Below are positions 35,127 to 43,549 of a stretch of DNA of 56,510 nt, piece after piece (within the stretch, counting starts at the first letter, position 1; each line of letters starts with the position of its first letter). The position numbers were made by a program, and so were the translations under genes. The notes under the pieces were generated by a model. It ran no database searches. It saw only the letters and a program-made list of their open reading frames with translations, and was not told where the DNA came from. Location of the stretch: assembly GCF_000599605.1 (NCBI RefSeq), contig NZ_KK082660.1:7060-63569 (forward strand), given 5' to 3'. The stretch comes from Prevotella sp. HJM029. Its GTDB lineage: Bacteria > Bacteroidota > Bacteroidia > Bacteroidales > Bacteroidaceae.

Positions 35127-35426
35127 TCCGTACCCAGACCCGTACTTCGTAATTGCTGCGCCCATCATTCAAGACTGTCAAATCGGGTCTTTCCTGTCAA
35201 GCCAATGATGCCTATGCGTATGCCAAACACATGGATTACGGATTTCTCGTTCCGTGAACAAACACTTTATCCGCAACTCTGCTATGTGGTGTATTGGCTT
35301 AACTCCATTTCTATGGGCAACACTTTTGTTGCAGATTTCAAGCAGCTTTTATCGAAATACCCATCAGTAAGAACTCGTTTATTAGGCTTTCCTCATAATT
35401 GGGAACAAGAGCCTTTGTGGAGATAA
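35127..35426 (+). pseudogene. C-terminal remnant of an Abi_2 (AbiD/F-type) abortive-infection gene
   Basis: Reading from about 35148, the frame gives RNCCAHHSRLSNRVF ... MRMPNTWI ... NTFVADFKQLLSKYP and ends GFPHNWEQEPLWR. That is the conserved C-terminal half of Abi_2 family proteins, including the R-N-x-C-A-H-H-x-R-L motif. No N-terminal part or start lies upstream; the frame runs into the hairpin and cfxA promoter region. Loss of the first half is most simply explained by insertion of IME1 or an associated deletion. Confidence 0.75.
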
Positions 35427-35776
35427 AATAATTGCCCTGTTTCTTAAAAAGCACTGGGGCAAACCAGCTCCGTCTTTAATTGTTTCCAATAAATGGATTG
35501 TTTCAAGCCCCTATAGAAAGAGAACAAAAATTCCTGTGTGAAAATTAATCTACGACAAGGAGCAAGCAAGGAGCAATATCAAACAAAAATCAATACCTTT
35601 GCAGTACATATGAGATAGACCAAAACAAAAGTGGAATATCGGAAACGAATAGCAAGGAAAAGAGAAGAAACGACCCAAGTTGATGTCCTTTTTGAGTTAA
35701 TAATCAATAAAAGCGTTAAATCTTCACCTTTTAGAATGTGCAATTAAAAATAACAACCATATTTCTGACTTATTAT
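35427..35776. other. Intergenic stretch with a tandem short repeat and a lone promoter-like site
   Basis: ACAAGGAGCAAGCAAGGAGCAA (two tandem AAGGAGCAA copies, 35557-35577) and TACCTTTG (35594-35601) are visible. A 38-codon GTG frame after it (VEYRKRIARKREET...) has no family features and is probably a remnant. Nothing else is supported. Confidence 0.4.
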
Positions 35777-36670
35777 CTATAAAATATTGAGTAATAATCG
35801 GTTGTAAATACCTATATTGTTTTCTTTTAGTATCGCTCCTATTTGATTTACAAAGTGACTCTCCTCAATATTAATTTGCTCATTTGTGTTAGAAATTTCC
35901 TTTCGGGTCGTTTCTGTTAGAGAATACATTTTACTTTTCTTATCATACAATATTTTCTGTTCTACATTATATAGATTTTGTAACAGTTTATTGTAAAACA
36001 CATTATTCTCACTCGATTTAAAATTAGTAGTACAAGATTGCTCTATATCTTTGCTCGTCAAACTTGTGCGTATATAAAGTTCCTGTAAAATGTACGCTTT
36101 TACAATTTCCAATTTAATTTCAGAGGTCTTGCCGAAACTAACAAGGTCATAAATCAAATGATTTTTTTTACCATCTTCAAAAGAACTTGTTTTAAATTCA
36201 CTTATATCTGATAAAGAGTAAATGCTCTTTTTAAGGTTAGCCAGATCTTCTGCTTCTTCTGCTATTTGATTAGCATCTATAATTTCCAGCTGTATTTCAT
36301 AATCTTTCAAGGCCTCTCGCTTATAATCCCGCTTCAATTTATTAGTCAAAGGATAAGAGTAAAAGAAAAACAAAATATTTTTATACCCATCGTTGCAATT
36401 TTCCTTTGCTTTCTGTACATCCTTAAATATTTTGTCCTTCAATGCATTCTTTTCTTTTGCAGTACTAGATTTCTGAACAGTTAGCTGATACTGATACGTA
36501 CAACCACTAGCATCTAAGACTTTCATATCTAATCCAATATCATCCTTACCATCCGTATTTATTACTCTATTATAAGAATACACCTCCTTTAAATACGATT
36601 TCACAACTCTATCAAACTCATGTTTTTCACATGAACCAAGAAGATGTATTAAACTCTTTTTCTGCGACAT
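35777..36670 (-). CDS. Unassigned 297-aa protein, weakly nuclease-like N-terminus
   Basis: Residues 15-100 alternate predicted helices and strands, with E17, D44/D48 (KDDIGLDMKVL) and a YQYQLTVQK strand. This loosely recalls a PD-(D/E)xK nuclease core, but the canonical acid-x-Lys pair is not exact, so I do not claim activity. A second half of helices contains a winged-helix-like part (SLTSKDIEQSC ... LYSLTETTRKEI). It is 60 bases downstream of the broken fic gene on the same strand and probably was transcribed with it. AT-rich. Possible cargo of one of the elements. Confidence 0.5.
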   Translation of the reverse strand: MSQKKSLIHLLGSCEKHEFDRVVKSYLKEVYSYNRVINTDGKDDIGLDMKVLDASGCTYQYQLTVQKSSTAKEKNALKDKIFKDVQKAKENCNDGYKNILFFFYSYPLTNKLKRDYKREALKDYEIQLEIIDANQIAEEAEDLANLKKSIYSLSDISEFKTSSFEDGKKNHLIYDLVSFGKTSEIKLEIVKAYILQELYIRTSLTSKDIEQSCTTNFKSSENNVFYNKLLQNLYNVEQKILYDKKSKMYSLTETTRKEISNTNEQINIEESHFVNQIGAILKENNIGIYNRLLLNIL

Positions 36671-36730
36671 AATTATATTTTTTTTATAAATTTATTCATA
36701 GGATAAAATGGTCTATAAACTCCTACCTGC

Positions 36731-37628
36731 TTACTTATTCTGCTCATAATAATATGAATAGTCGATACCTTTCATAAACATTTCTTGGTCATTAATCTTG
36801 GTAGTGAGTGCAGGCAGTACCAAGGCTTTGATGTACGTGCTATCAGAAACACTCTCACGCATGGCGGTCAGATATTCATTTTTATCTATCTGACTCCAAT
36901 CTACACACCGTTTGAGAGAAACGCTTCAGCATGAGGTCAAGCCAAATGCGAGTGCTACGACCGTTGCCTTCCATAAAAGGATGGGCTACGTTCATTTCGA
37001 CATACTTGTCCATTATTTCGTCGAAGGTGTTTTCTGGCATTCTTTCAATCGTTTGTAGCGTAGCAGGGAAGTGCATACAATTAGCGAAAGTGAAACCTCC
37101 TTTGGATATATTCTTAGTTCGGATTTGTCCTGCAAAGTCATACAGTCCTCCAAAGAGATAAGCATGTATTTGCTGTAAACATTTGATTGTACCTGGGTCT
37201 ACAGTCTTTAAGATACCACTTTCAAAAAGCTGATAAGCCTTTTTCTTGCTCTGTCCGTCAATAGTGTTGTCGCTGTAGGTAAACCAATCAAGAAATCCCA
37301 TTGCCTTGACATTGGGTATTGCTTTTGCCAGTAGAACAACCCCTTCTCCATCCAACATATCTGTCAATCGTTGTTTTCCATCTGGAGCCTGTAGTTTAAA
37401 CTGGTTAGTGGTACTAACCAGTTCGTTATTCTCCATCTTCAACTTAGTTTTAAGATACTTCCAATAGTTTCTCGCCTTCTGATAATCGTCTTGCTCGTTA
37501 ATTGCAGCAATGATGTCCAGCACAGAGAACCACCACTTATTGCGTTCGTCATCCCACACCGTCCTAACTTCACGGTTGTTGAAAAAACGAATAGATTTTT
37601 TATGCTCTACCATAATAAAGTTACTCAT
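36731..37628 (-). pseudogene. BRO-N/Fic-domain gene with one-base frameshift
   Basis: The first frame (37628 to 36882) gives a BRO-N-like N-terminus (about 1-100) and a Fic domain with the full catalytic motif [12 protein letters not shown] near residue 215. Fic enzymes transfer AMP or related groups to proteins. That frame ends [15 protein letters not shown]. One base over, the sequence continues [20 protein letters not shown] ... MFMKGIDYSYYYEQNK to a stop at 36731-36733, the normal end of such proteins. One extra G in ACGGTGTGTAG near 36905 explains the break. Either a true inactivating mutation or a sequencing error; the active-site part is still translated. Confidence 0.8.
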
Positions 37629-37827
37629 CTGGGGTATTAATCAATTCCTTTGGATTAACCTGTAGGATCTCTGCTATCTGGAATAGCAATTCTAGGCTTG
37701 GCTGTCGACGATTGCAAACGTATGAGTTGACAATAGTGAAACTCTTACCGAGTTTCTCTGCAAGCCATGTTTGCTTAATCCCTTTCTCGATAAGCACCTC
37801 TTTAATTCTATTAGTTGGACTTTCCAT
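37621..37827 (-). CDS. Xre-family HTH regulator upstream of fic
   Basis: A 68-aa single Cro/C1-type HTH domain ([20 protein letters not shown], then [20 protein letters not shown]). Its stop overlaps the fic start by eight bases, so the two are translationally coupled. It probably represses the shared promoter and may be the antitoxin-side regulator of the Fic gene, a common pairing. Confidence 0.85.
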   Translation of the reverse strand: MESPTNRIKEVLIEKGIKQTWLAEKLGKSFTIVNSYVCNRRQPSLELLFQIAEILQVNPKELINTPDE

Positions 37828-37847
37828 AAATATTATATGATTGTTTG

Positions 37848-37855
37848 CAAATATA
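37848..37855 (-). promoter_or_regulatory. Candidate -7 element of the xre-fic operon
   Basis: TATATTTG on the minus strand matches TAnnTTTG 21 bases before the xre ATG. Confidence 0.55.
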
Positions 37856-37880
37856 GTAAATTTTCTTGTATAAAATACTC

Positions 37881-37907
37881 AATAAGAGGGGAATTTTCCC
37901 TCTTATT
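37881..37907 (-). terminator. Terminator after the IME2 mobilization operon
   Basis: AATAAGAGGG and CCCTCTTATT form a perfect 10-bp stem with a 7-base loop, just past the stop of the 37927-38589 gene. Confidence 0.7.
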
Positions 37908-37926
37908 AAAGTTTATATGTTCAACA

Positions 37927-38589
37927 CTATTTATTTTTCTTATTTTGCAGGTTATTCTGCATCAAACTATCTGCCTTTTGCTTCAATTCCATGTCGTAAT
38001 CATCGGCTTTTTCCTTGATTAGTTTGATAATCTTTTCATTGCGATGAATGTCAAACACATCGTTAAGCCATAGGATTTCCTTAGGGCTACAACCTCTCCA
38101 TACTCTAATGATACGAAATTTCAAGGCATCATCTTTGTATTGTTGTTTGCTTTGCCACAAGAAGTAATTGCCGACCAAAGAAATAAAACAAAGGAAAGAC
38201 ACTGCTACCATAGTAGTAAAGACTCTTGACGATTTGATATCAAAGCTGTGCCTGTGAATATGTTCCTGCGGTATTGGATGCTCTTTCTTCTCCTGCCATT
38301 CGTGCAACATGGTCAAGACGCTTGCCGCCAATTTGTCTATGGATTTAGCTTCCTCGTCTTTGATGCGCACTTGCACACCAATATACTTGTTAATTACTTC
38401 TTTTGTTCGCTGTTCATACTGATTGAGCAATTCCTGTTCTTTCTGCTCATCACTTTGTGCTAGTGTAGATTGAACAGGGAGGGAAACAGAGCCGTTCTCC
38501 TTTTCTTTCAGTTCCTTTAGCTCCCTGTAAATTGTTTCCAGCTTGTTTTTGATTTCCTCAAAGAGGACAAATGTATTATTATCAGCCAT
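37927..38589 (-). CDS. Single-span membrane protein downstream of the IME2 relaxase
   Basis: A 220-aa product with a long charged N-terminal coiled coil (FEEIKNKLETIYRELKELKE), one membrane segment near 125-148 (VFTTMVAVSFLCFISLVGNY) and a polar tail. It starts two bases after the relaxase stop, so it belongs to the mobilization operon. Proteins of this layout often follow Bacteroidota relaxases; the role is unknown, perhaps anchoring the relaxosome at the membrane. Confidence 0.6.
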   Translation of the reverse strand: MADNNTFVLFEEIKNKLETIYRELKELKEKENGSVSLPVQSTLAQSDEQKEQELLNQYEQRTKEVINKYIGVQVRIKDEEAKSIDKLAASVLTMLHEWQEKKEHPIPQEHIHRHSFDIKSSRVFTTMVAVSFLCFISLVGNYFLWQSKQQYKDDALKFRIIRVWRGCSPKEILWLNDVFDIHRNEKIIKLIKEKADDYDMELKQKADSLMQNNLQNKKNK

Positions 38590-38591
38590 AG

Positions 38592-39512
38592 TTATAAATG
38601 TATTTTACGTTTTTTCTTTTTCTTCTTTTTATCGAATGTGTTGTAAACCTCCGCAGGGACAGTACCATGAGTTTGAAACAAATCCAATCCTCCTTCTATG
38701 AGGTTGTTGGTAATTTCGCTCGTAACACTTGCAACATTGGATATGAGGTTTATCATTCCCTGTGTTTGCTGTTCGTGTTCCTTATTATTCTGTTGCAGAG
38801 CAAAGTCTATCTTGGGATAACTGAACCCCCTATCCACTTTTGAGCCATTGAAATGATAACTGTTCTTTTCAAAGATAATTCCCTGCACCTCCTGTGAGTT
38901 GCCTTTATACTTAAAACGGACACCAATATCCTGCTTTTCCAAACGACTAAGGAGAGTTGTCCAATCCCTGCACCGAGCTATTTCTGCTTTCAATGCCTGA
39001 TAGATTTCATATTTGGTCTTATCGGGTTCTTTCAAGCGATACTCTTTGACTTTCTCCTTGCCCTCGGCAAAGTATAAACCGTATTTGGCGGTCAGTTCCT
39101 TGCAAATCTTCTCACTTCTGAATCTGTCATTACAGTCAGAGATAGTCTTGCCGTTATTATCTATTCGGTTGAAAGCTATATGCACATGAGGGTGCTCTTT
39201 GTCAAAGTGGCGCCCAACGATGTATTGCGTATCTTTTATTCCCATCTTCTCCATATACTCACGAGCCATCTGTACCATGAACTCGTTGCTTAATCTGGAA
39301 GAATCCTGCACAGAGAAACTCAGAGAGATATGTCCGACAACTTTTCTCACTCTTGGATTCAGTTCCGTTTGGTCAATAAAGCTCAGAACAATATGGTTGA
39401 TACTGTCTGTTCTCACTCCAGAACTATCAATGAGTTTTGTTCCTTTCTTCGGGTGAAGGATGTAATTGATAACACCCTTGAAGCCCGAACCTTTCATAAT
39501 TTTGGCTATCAT
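38592..39512 (-). CDS. Relaxase/mobilization nuclease (MOBP-type) of IME2
   Basis: A 306-aa relaxase: N-terminal MIAKIMKGSGFKGVINYIL, metal-binding triad HPHVHIAFNRID (about 107-118) and a typical REYMEKMGIKDTQYIVGRHF approach. It nicks oriT and stays bound to the transferred strand. Its ATG overlaps the stop of the MobC-like gene by four bases. Unrelated in type to the MobV enzyme of IME1, so the two elements use different transfer origins. Confidence 0.9.
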   Translation of the reverse strand: MIAKIMKGSGFKGVINYILHPKKGTKLIDSSGVRTDSINHIVLSFIDQTELNPRVRKVVGHISLSFSVQDSSRLSNEFMVQMAREYMEKMGIKDTQYIVGRHFDKEHPHVHIAFNRIDNNGKTISDCNDRFRSEKICKELTAKYGLYFAEGKEKVKEYRLKEPDKTKYEIYQALKAEIARCRDWTTLLSRLEKQDIGVRFKYKGNSQEVQGIIFEKNSYHFNGSKVDRGFSYPKIDFALQQNNKEHEQQTQGMINLISNVASVTSEITNNLIEGGLDLFQTHGTVPAEVYNTFDKKKKKKKRKIHL

Positions 39513-39862
39513 CTTCGTATCAGATTTAATATTTCATCTATCTTGCTAATGATGATTTTATGGAAAGGAGCAATGGTATGAAATCCTTCCGCATTGGCAC
39601 GATGTGCCAACTGATTGAGATTATTTGCCATGCCGCACAGCTTACGGATGAAGTCAGCTTGCTCTATGGTCAGTCGTTCAATGACATTTCCTTTATCAAG
39701 AACTTTTCTTACAAACTCACTTATGGTTACTCCTGCACTTTTGGCTTTGCCTTTGAGCGTATAGTAATCCTGCGTATTCAGTTTCACCGTGATACGGTAT
39801 TTCTTCTTTTCGGCTACGCCCTTGGTTGGACGACCTCCTTTTTTATATTCTGTTTTTATCAT
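39509..39862 (-). CDS. MobC-like relaxosome accessory protein
   Basis: From ATG 39862 (MIKTEYKKGGRPTKG) the product has 117 residues. A basic N-terminus and a ribbon-helix-helix-like part (YRITVKLNTQDYYTLKGKAK ... VTISEFVRKVL) are followed by the MobC tail (ADFIRKLCGMANNLNQLAHR). Such proteins bind oriT and help the relaxase. A longer frame from 39994 crosses the oriT hairpin and is rejected. Overlaps the relaxase start. Confidence 0.82.
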   Translation of the reverse strand: MIKTEYKKGGRPTKGVAEKKKYRITVKLNTQDYYTLKGKAKSAGVTISEFVRKVLDKGNVIERLTIEQADFIRKLCGMANNLNQLAHRANAEGFHTIAPFHKIIISKIDEILNLIRR

Positions 39863-39996
39863 ACTTTTTTTGATTTGATGGAGACCAGCGGGATAATCCT
39901 CTGCACCGAGTGGCAGGAGGTGGAGCAAGTGGTTTTGGTATGCCCAAAACATAAACTTGCTCCCCGAAAATAGATTATGCGAAGCATATCCCATAG
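39863..39996 (-). other. oriT: oriT-like region of IME2
   Basis: Between primase and mobC lies a nested hairpin: GAGCAAGT (39923-39930) pairs with ACTTGCTC (39955-39962), and inside it GTTTTGG pairs with CCAAAAC around TATG. Position just ahead of mobC-relaxase and the structure fit oriT; the nick site is not defined. Confidence 0.6.
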
Positions 39997-40888
39997 TTAT
40001 AGTCTTATTCCTTTGATTTTCTTATTTTCTGCTTTCTCTGAATGCTTGAATTCAGCACATAAATACTCATTTAGGTCTTTATAATTTTGGAAGACGAAAG
40101 AGCAGTCTTGAACAGCAAAATCATCTCTTTTAAGTTGTTCTAAAGCTCGCTTTCCTCCTTCATCATTATCTAAATATGAACAGATGAGTTTGTGCTTTGA
40201 AAGGAAAAATATTGACTTTTTGATATTATTAATCGAGTTAAGTATCAGTGCAGCTTTCTTCTCTTCCTCTGGACTCATCGTAAGCAGACTAAGATAATCC
40301 ATAAAACCTTCAAACAGATTGATTTGTTCTGAGGGATTGGGAACATACGACACATCGGAAGGAGACAAACACCCTTTGAAGTATGGATTGCGCAACGCAT
40401 ACCCATAAGAATTATTTGGAAATCCTATTGCGTAAAAACTCCTATCCACCAATTCTATAATGGATTTCCCTACAATATTTTTTCGCAATGTTCAGATTGA
40501 TTCCTCTATGTGTGAAATATTCTATGAGATTCGGATGACATAAGTTGGTAGAGCCAATAACCTCTATACGTGATTGGTTTGGAGAAATTGTTTTGCTATT
40601 AGCTATGGAGAATTTGGGTAGGTTATTTTGTTTGCCATTAAACAACTCTATAGCTTGTATTAAACTGCAATTATGTAATTTCATAACTAAATCTATAAGA
40701 CTCCCACCTTCATCAAGTGCAAAGTCATACCATAGATTTTGGTTATAATCAACTTTGAAACTTGGAGTATGTTCATTTCGGAATGGACTTTTATACATTC
40801 CGTAATAGCCATAATTCTTTATAGGGTATATAGACATACTACCTAAGTAATCTTTAATTGATATTGCTTTAATTTCATCTATTGTCAT
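39997..40888 (-). pseudogene. Primase (CHC2-like plus Toprim), one-base frameshift
   Basis: The first part (40888 to 40442) is a primase zinc-domain relative (YKSPFRNEHTPSFKVDY ... LWYDFALDEGGSLIDLVM) ending HYRIGG-stop. One base over, the protein continues RSFYAIGFPNNSYGYALRNP into a Toprim domain (NLFEGFMDYLSLL ... ICSYLDNDEGGKRALEQL) to 39997. Removing one T in GGTGGATAGGAG near 40444 restores a single reading frame of about 296 residues. Normally primes replication of the excised element. Broken or mis-sequenced here; the second half could restart at 40488. Confidence 0.8.
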
Positions 40889-40913
40889 ACTTGTAACTTT
40901 TAAGTTTAGTACT

Positions 40914-41106
40914 TACTACAATGTGATATTCTTGTAAGTCATTGACAATGAAAGAAAAATATGTAGTACTAACTATCTTTGTAGTAATCATTGCACATGT
41001 ATATGGTCGGTTGGTAGTAATGAGGTAGTAATACCTTATATCATTATTTACTACGGTATAACCTTTTTTCTTTCAATGCTTTATCTCTCTTTGTAGTAAA
41101 GTAGTA
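40914..41106. repeat. Eight GTAGTA-core repeats between primase and helicase genes
   Basis: GTAGTA cores start at 40963, 40981, 41014, 41025, 41093 and 41101, and the complement TACTAC at 40914 and 41049. Many extend to T-GTAGTAA. They fill the only sizeable gap in the replication operon and end at the stop of the VapE-like gene. The arrangement resembles iterons of a replication origin; function is inferred. Confidence 0.65.
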
Positions 41107-42321
41107 TTAATAATTAGTATTGTAACTTTGAATAAAGGGATTTGGAACAATCTTGCGTATATGGTAAACATACATTGGATTGCCACCTATCCTTTTGGAT
41201 TTCCGTAAGAAACCAGCCTTTTTCAAGGCTTCTCCCATTCTCCTTTCACTTAGGTTAAGCGTTGTATATCCACGCAAATAGTTTAAGATTTCAGAAGTGG
41301 TCATATAACTTTCTTCGGTTGCTGCTGGCTTTTCCATGCCTTTAAGAAGCATTTCATACTCAACAGTCTGCACTTGAAACCCTTCGCTCTCTTGGTGTAG
41401 TTCAGCTATTTCCTCTTCATTGAACCAATAATGATAGTCAACTCTCCACAATTCAACTGCCTCAGAGTACACCTTGTTGATATTAATCCCTTTAGCTGCG
41501 TCAATATCAATGTGTTCAACTTCAAAAGGTAGAAAGCGACGACTTCCTGTCGGATCTGTTAGAAAATCATTACCATTAACAGATGCCATAAAGCTTGCCA
41601 GATGTGGATACTCTTCGATGTAAGTGTCGTATGGTCTACGATATTTTACTCTTGGTGTCGTTATCAGATTCTTCAATTCATTTTCATCTCTCTTATTGAG
41701 TGCCTTTAGCTGGTCGTCAATATTGATAAAAAGGTATTCCGCAATCAGTGTTTGTACATCTTTTCCTTGTGGGTCAATCTTTCCTGTGAAAAGATAACTC
41801 TTCAGTTCTTCTGGACAAAGTAAATCAAGGAAAGTTGTTTTGAATTTTCCTTGTTCACCTGTAAGAACTAAACATGTATGATTACGACACTGTAAATCAT
41901 CCATAGCATTGGCTACGACAGCAACCAACCATTTTACAAAGTAGTGTTTCCATTTATCAGGATTTCTCACCACAACACAATTTGCCAACCTTATGATTTC
42001 AGATTCATCTTCACCTTTAGGCTTTGGAAGATTCAACAAATACTCACGAATCGGGTTAACTTTATTGCAAAAGTCGCTCTCCAATATTGCTCGAATATTA
42101 TCTGCTGGAGTATATATTCCCAAAGTCCCATCTACCAGCCGACGCATAGAGTTAATATCATATTTAGTAAGAGGACGGAATGAAGTATTAGAATCTTGTT
42201 CTCGAAACTCTGTTCTACTTTTAACTGTATTAAAACGAAAAGCATAATGTTCTTTCAAGAATTGTTCTATGCGTTCATTCTTAGATTGCTTGGCTCGCCC
42301 TTCAGTTCTTTCCTTTTCCAT
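41107..42321 (-). CDS. VapE-like superfamily 3-type helicase/ATPase of IME2
   Basis: The 404-aa product has Walker A GEQGKFKTT (about 153-161), a Walker B-like YLFINIDDQLKAL and the C motif SVNGNDFLTDPTGSRRFLPF, the signature set of virulence-associated protein E/DUF5906 helicases carried by phages and mobilizable elements. It probably opens the element's origin together with the adjacent primase. A winged-helix-like tail (EILNYLRGYTTLNLSERRMG) ends it. Confidence 0.85.
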   Translation of the reverse strand: MEKERTEGRAKQSKNERIEQFLKEHYAFRFNTVKSRTEFREQDSNTSFRPLTKYDINSMRRLVDGTLGIYTPADNIRAILESDFCNKVNPIREYLLNLPKPKGEDESEIIRLANCVVVRNPDKWKHYFVKWLVAVVANAMDDLQCRNHTCLVLTGEQGKFKTTFLDLLCPEELKSYLFTGKIDPQGKDVQTLIAEYLFINIDDQLKALNKRDENELKNLITTPRVKYRRPYDTYIEEYPHLASFMASVNGNDFLTDPTGSRRFLPFEVEHIDIDAAKGININKVYSEAVELWRVDYHYWFNEEEIAELHQESEGFQVQTVEYEMLLKGMEKPAATEESYMTTSEILNYLRGYTTLNLSERRMGEALKKAGFLRKSKRIGGNPMYVYHIRKIVPNPFIQSYNTNY

Positions 42322-42332
42322 AATGCATATAG

Positions 42333-42689
42333 TTATAAAAGGGAAGAATCAGAATGCTTTTCAGAGATAAAAGCTTTTGCCTCCTCGTTGATTTCGGCAA
42401 CAGTCTTTTTCTTACCTCCTTCAATCCATGCCAACAACTCATCTTCAAAAAAATAGAGATGCTTACCATTCTTATAACAAGGTAGTGAGCGTTTACGTAC
42501 TAAGGTGTAAACCGTGGGTTTGGCTTTCCCTATAAGTTTACACGCATCATCTATTCCAATAGGAATACGTTTGGGAGAGACAATAGGGGGTTGTCCTTTA
42601 CATACTAAATTCTTGATTTCAGCAACTTCGCTGACTAAGTGAGCAACTGCCTTTGGCAAGTTCTCAAAAGTGATTTCATTTTGTACCAT
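42333..42689 (-). CDS. Excisionase-like helix-turn-helix protein of IME2
   Basis: A 118-aa protein with a coiled N-terminus (NLPKAVAHLVSEVAEIKNLV) and an HTH_17 motif (GIDDACKLIGKAKPTVYTLV ... HLYFFEDELLAWIEGGKKK). It corresponds to 29610-29984 of IME1 and starts the replication operon. Confidence 0.78.
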   Translation of the reverse strand: MVQNEITFENLPKAVAHLVSEVAEIKNLVCKGQPPIVSPKRIPIGIDDACKLIGKAKPTVYTLVRKRSLPCYKNGKHLYFFEDELLAWIEGGKKKTVAEINEEAKAFISEKHSDSSLL

Positions 42690-42726
42690 AATACTTGTTA
42701 TTGATTTTTACGGTGCAAATGAAAAA

Positions 42727-42764
42727 AGTGTTTCCTCTGTGTCCTAAGACACTGAAGAAACACT
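42727..42764 (-). terminator. Nested hairpin between membrane-protein and HTH genes
   Basis: AGTGTTTC pairs with GAAACACT, and inside it GTGTC pairs with GACAC around CTAA. It follows the stop of the 42789-43535 gene and may be its terminator or a leader structure of the HTH operon. Confidence 0.5.
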
Positions 42765-42788
42765 ATAAAAACACAATAGGTTTGTGTG

Positions 42789-43535
42789 TTATTCTGTTAT
42801 TTGGTGGTCTGAAAGGCTTTGTACAATGGGTATAGTGCCTTTCTTCTCGTCATCACGGAGATGACTTTTTATACTTCCAACTTCTACATCTTTGAATGTG
42901 GTGGCAAAAACCTGCTTAAGGAACTGCGAAATTTCATCTTGTTTGCCAACTTTAAAATGATTCCATATATTCCAACCAAAATGAAACAGGTCTAAGGCAA
43001 CTAAACCTTTGATATTAATTGATTCAACGTGTGATAAGGGAAGCTTAGCGGAGTACAACTCTATATATTCACAAAGCTTGAGCAAATCTTTATCTGAAAC
43101 ATAAGGTGCGAATTGCTGTTGAGTATATTTAATAGCTATCGTACGTCTATCCTGTTCCTTTTGGTCCATTATCTTTTGTTGCTGTTGCCGAATTGAGTCA
43201 AAGTCCATTGATTGTTGCTGTTGTTCGGAAGATGAACCGCCAACACCGTCTACTACTTGTCCAGCCTCAGCGTCGGATGCTTTATCATTTGTTTTATCTT
43301 CTTGTTTCTTTGGAAAGAAAAACTTGACTAATGCCGTAAATAGTCCCTCTACCAAAATAGACAATATAGAATAAATGATGATGCCTATGGCAACAACACT
43401 CCAAAAGACTATTTGTGCAGTAAATTCATCAACCCCTAAACGTAAGGCAACCACTCTTGCGAACAACGCAATGATGACACAAACAACAAGAACAGACAAA
43501 TATACTACGATATGTTCAAAATATTTGGTATTCAT
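42789..43535 (-). CDS. Membrane protein of IME2
   Basis: A 248-aa product with two membrane segments near the N-terminus (VVYLSVLVVCVIIALFARVV and IVFWSVVAIGIIIYSILSIL), a Gln-rich linker (SSSEQQQQSMDFDSIRQQQQ) and a soluble part with the ALDLFHFGWNIWNHFK block also seen in the IME1 protein at 28553-29410. It sits between integrase and HTH gene in both elements. Function unknown. Confidence 0.6.
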   Translation of the reverse strand: MNTKYFEHIVVYLSVLVVCVIIALFARVVALRLGVDEFTAQIVFWSVVAIGIIIYSILSILVEGLFTALVKFFFPKKQEDKTNDKASDAEAGQVVDGVGGSSSEQQQQSMDFDSIRQQQQKIMDQKEQDRRTIAIKYTQQQFAPYVSDKDLLKLCEYIELYSAKLPLSHVESINIKGLVALDLFHFGWNIWNHFKVGKQDEISQFLKQVFATTFKDVEVGSIKSHLRDDEKKGTIPIVQSLSDHQITE

Positions 43536-43549
43536 ATTATATTGTCGAA

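Noticed and set aside
34987-35181. Small minus-strand frame over the cfxA upstream region
   Set aside because: Overlaps promoter, hairpin and the Abi_2 remnant on the other strand.
36880-36920. Programmed frameshift in fic
   Set aside because: No slippery heptamer or downstream structure is seen; a simple insertion or error explains it better.
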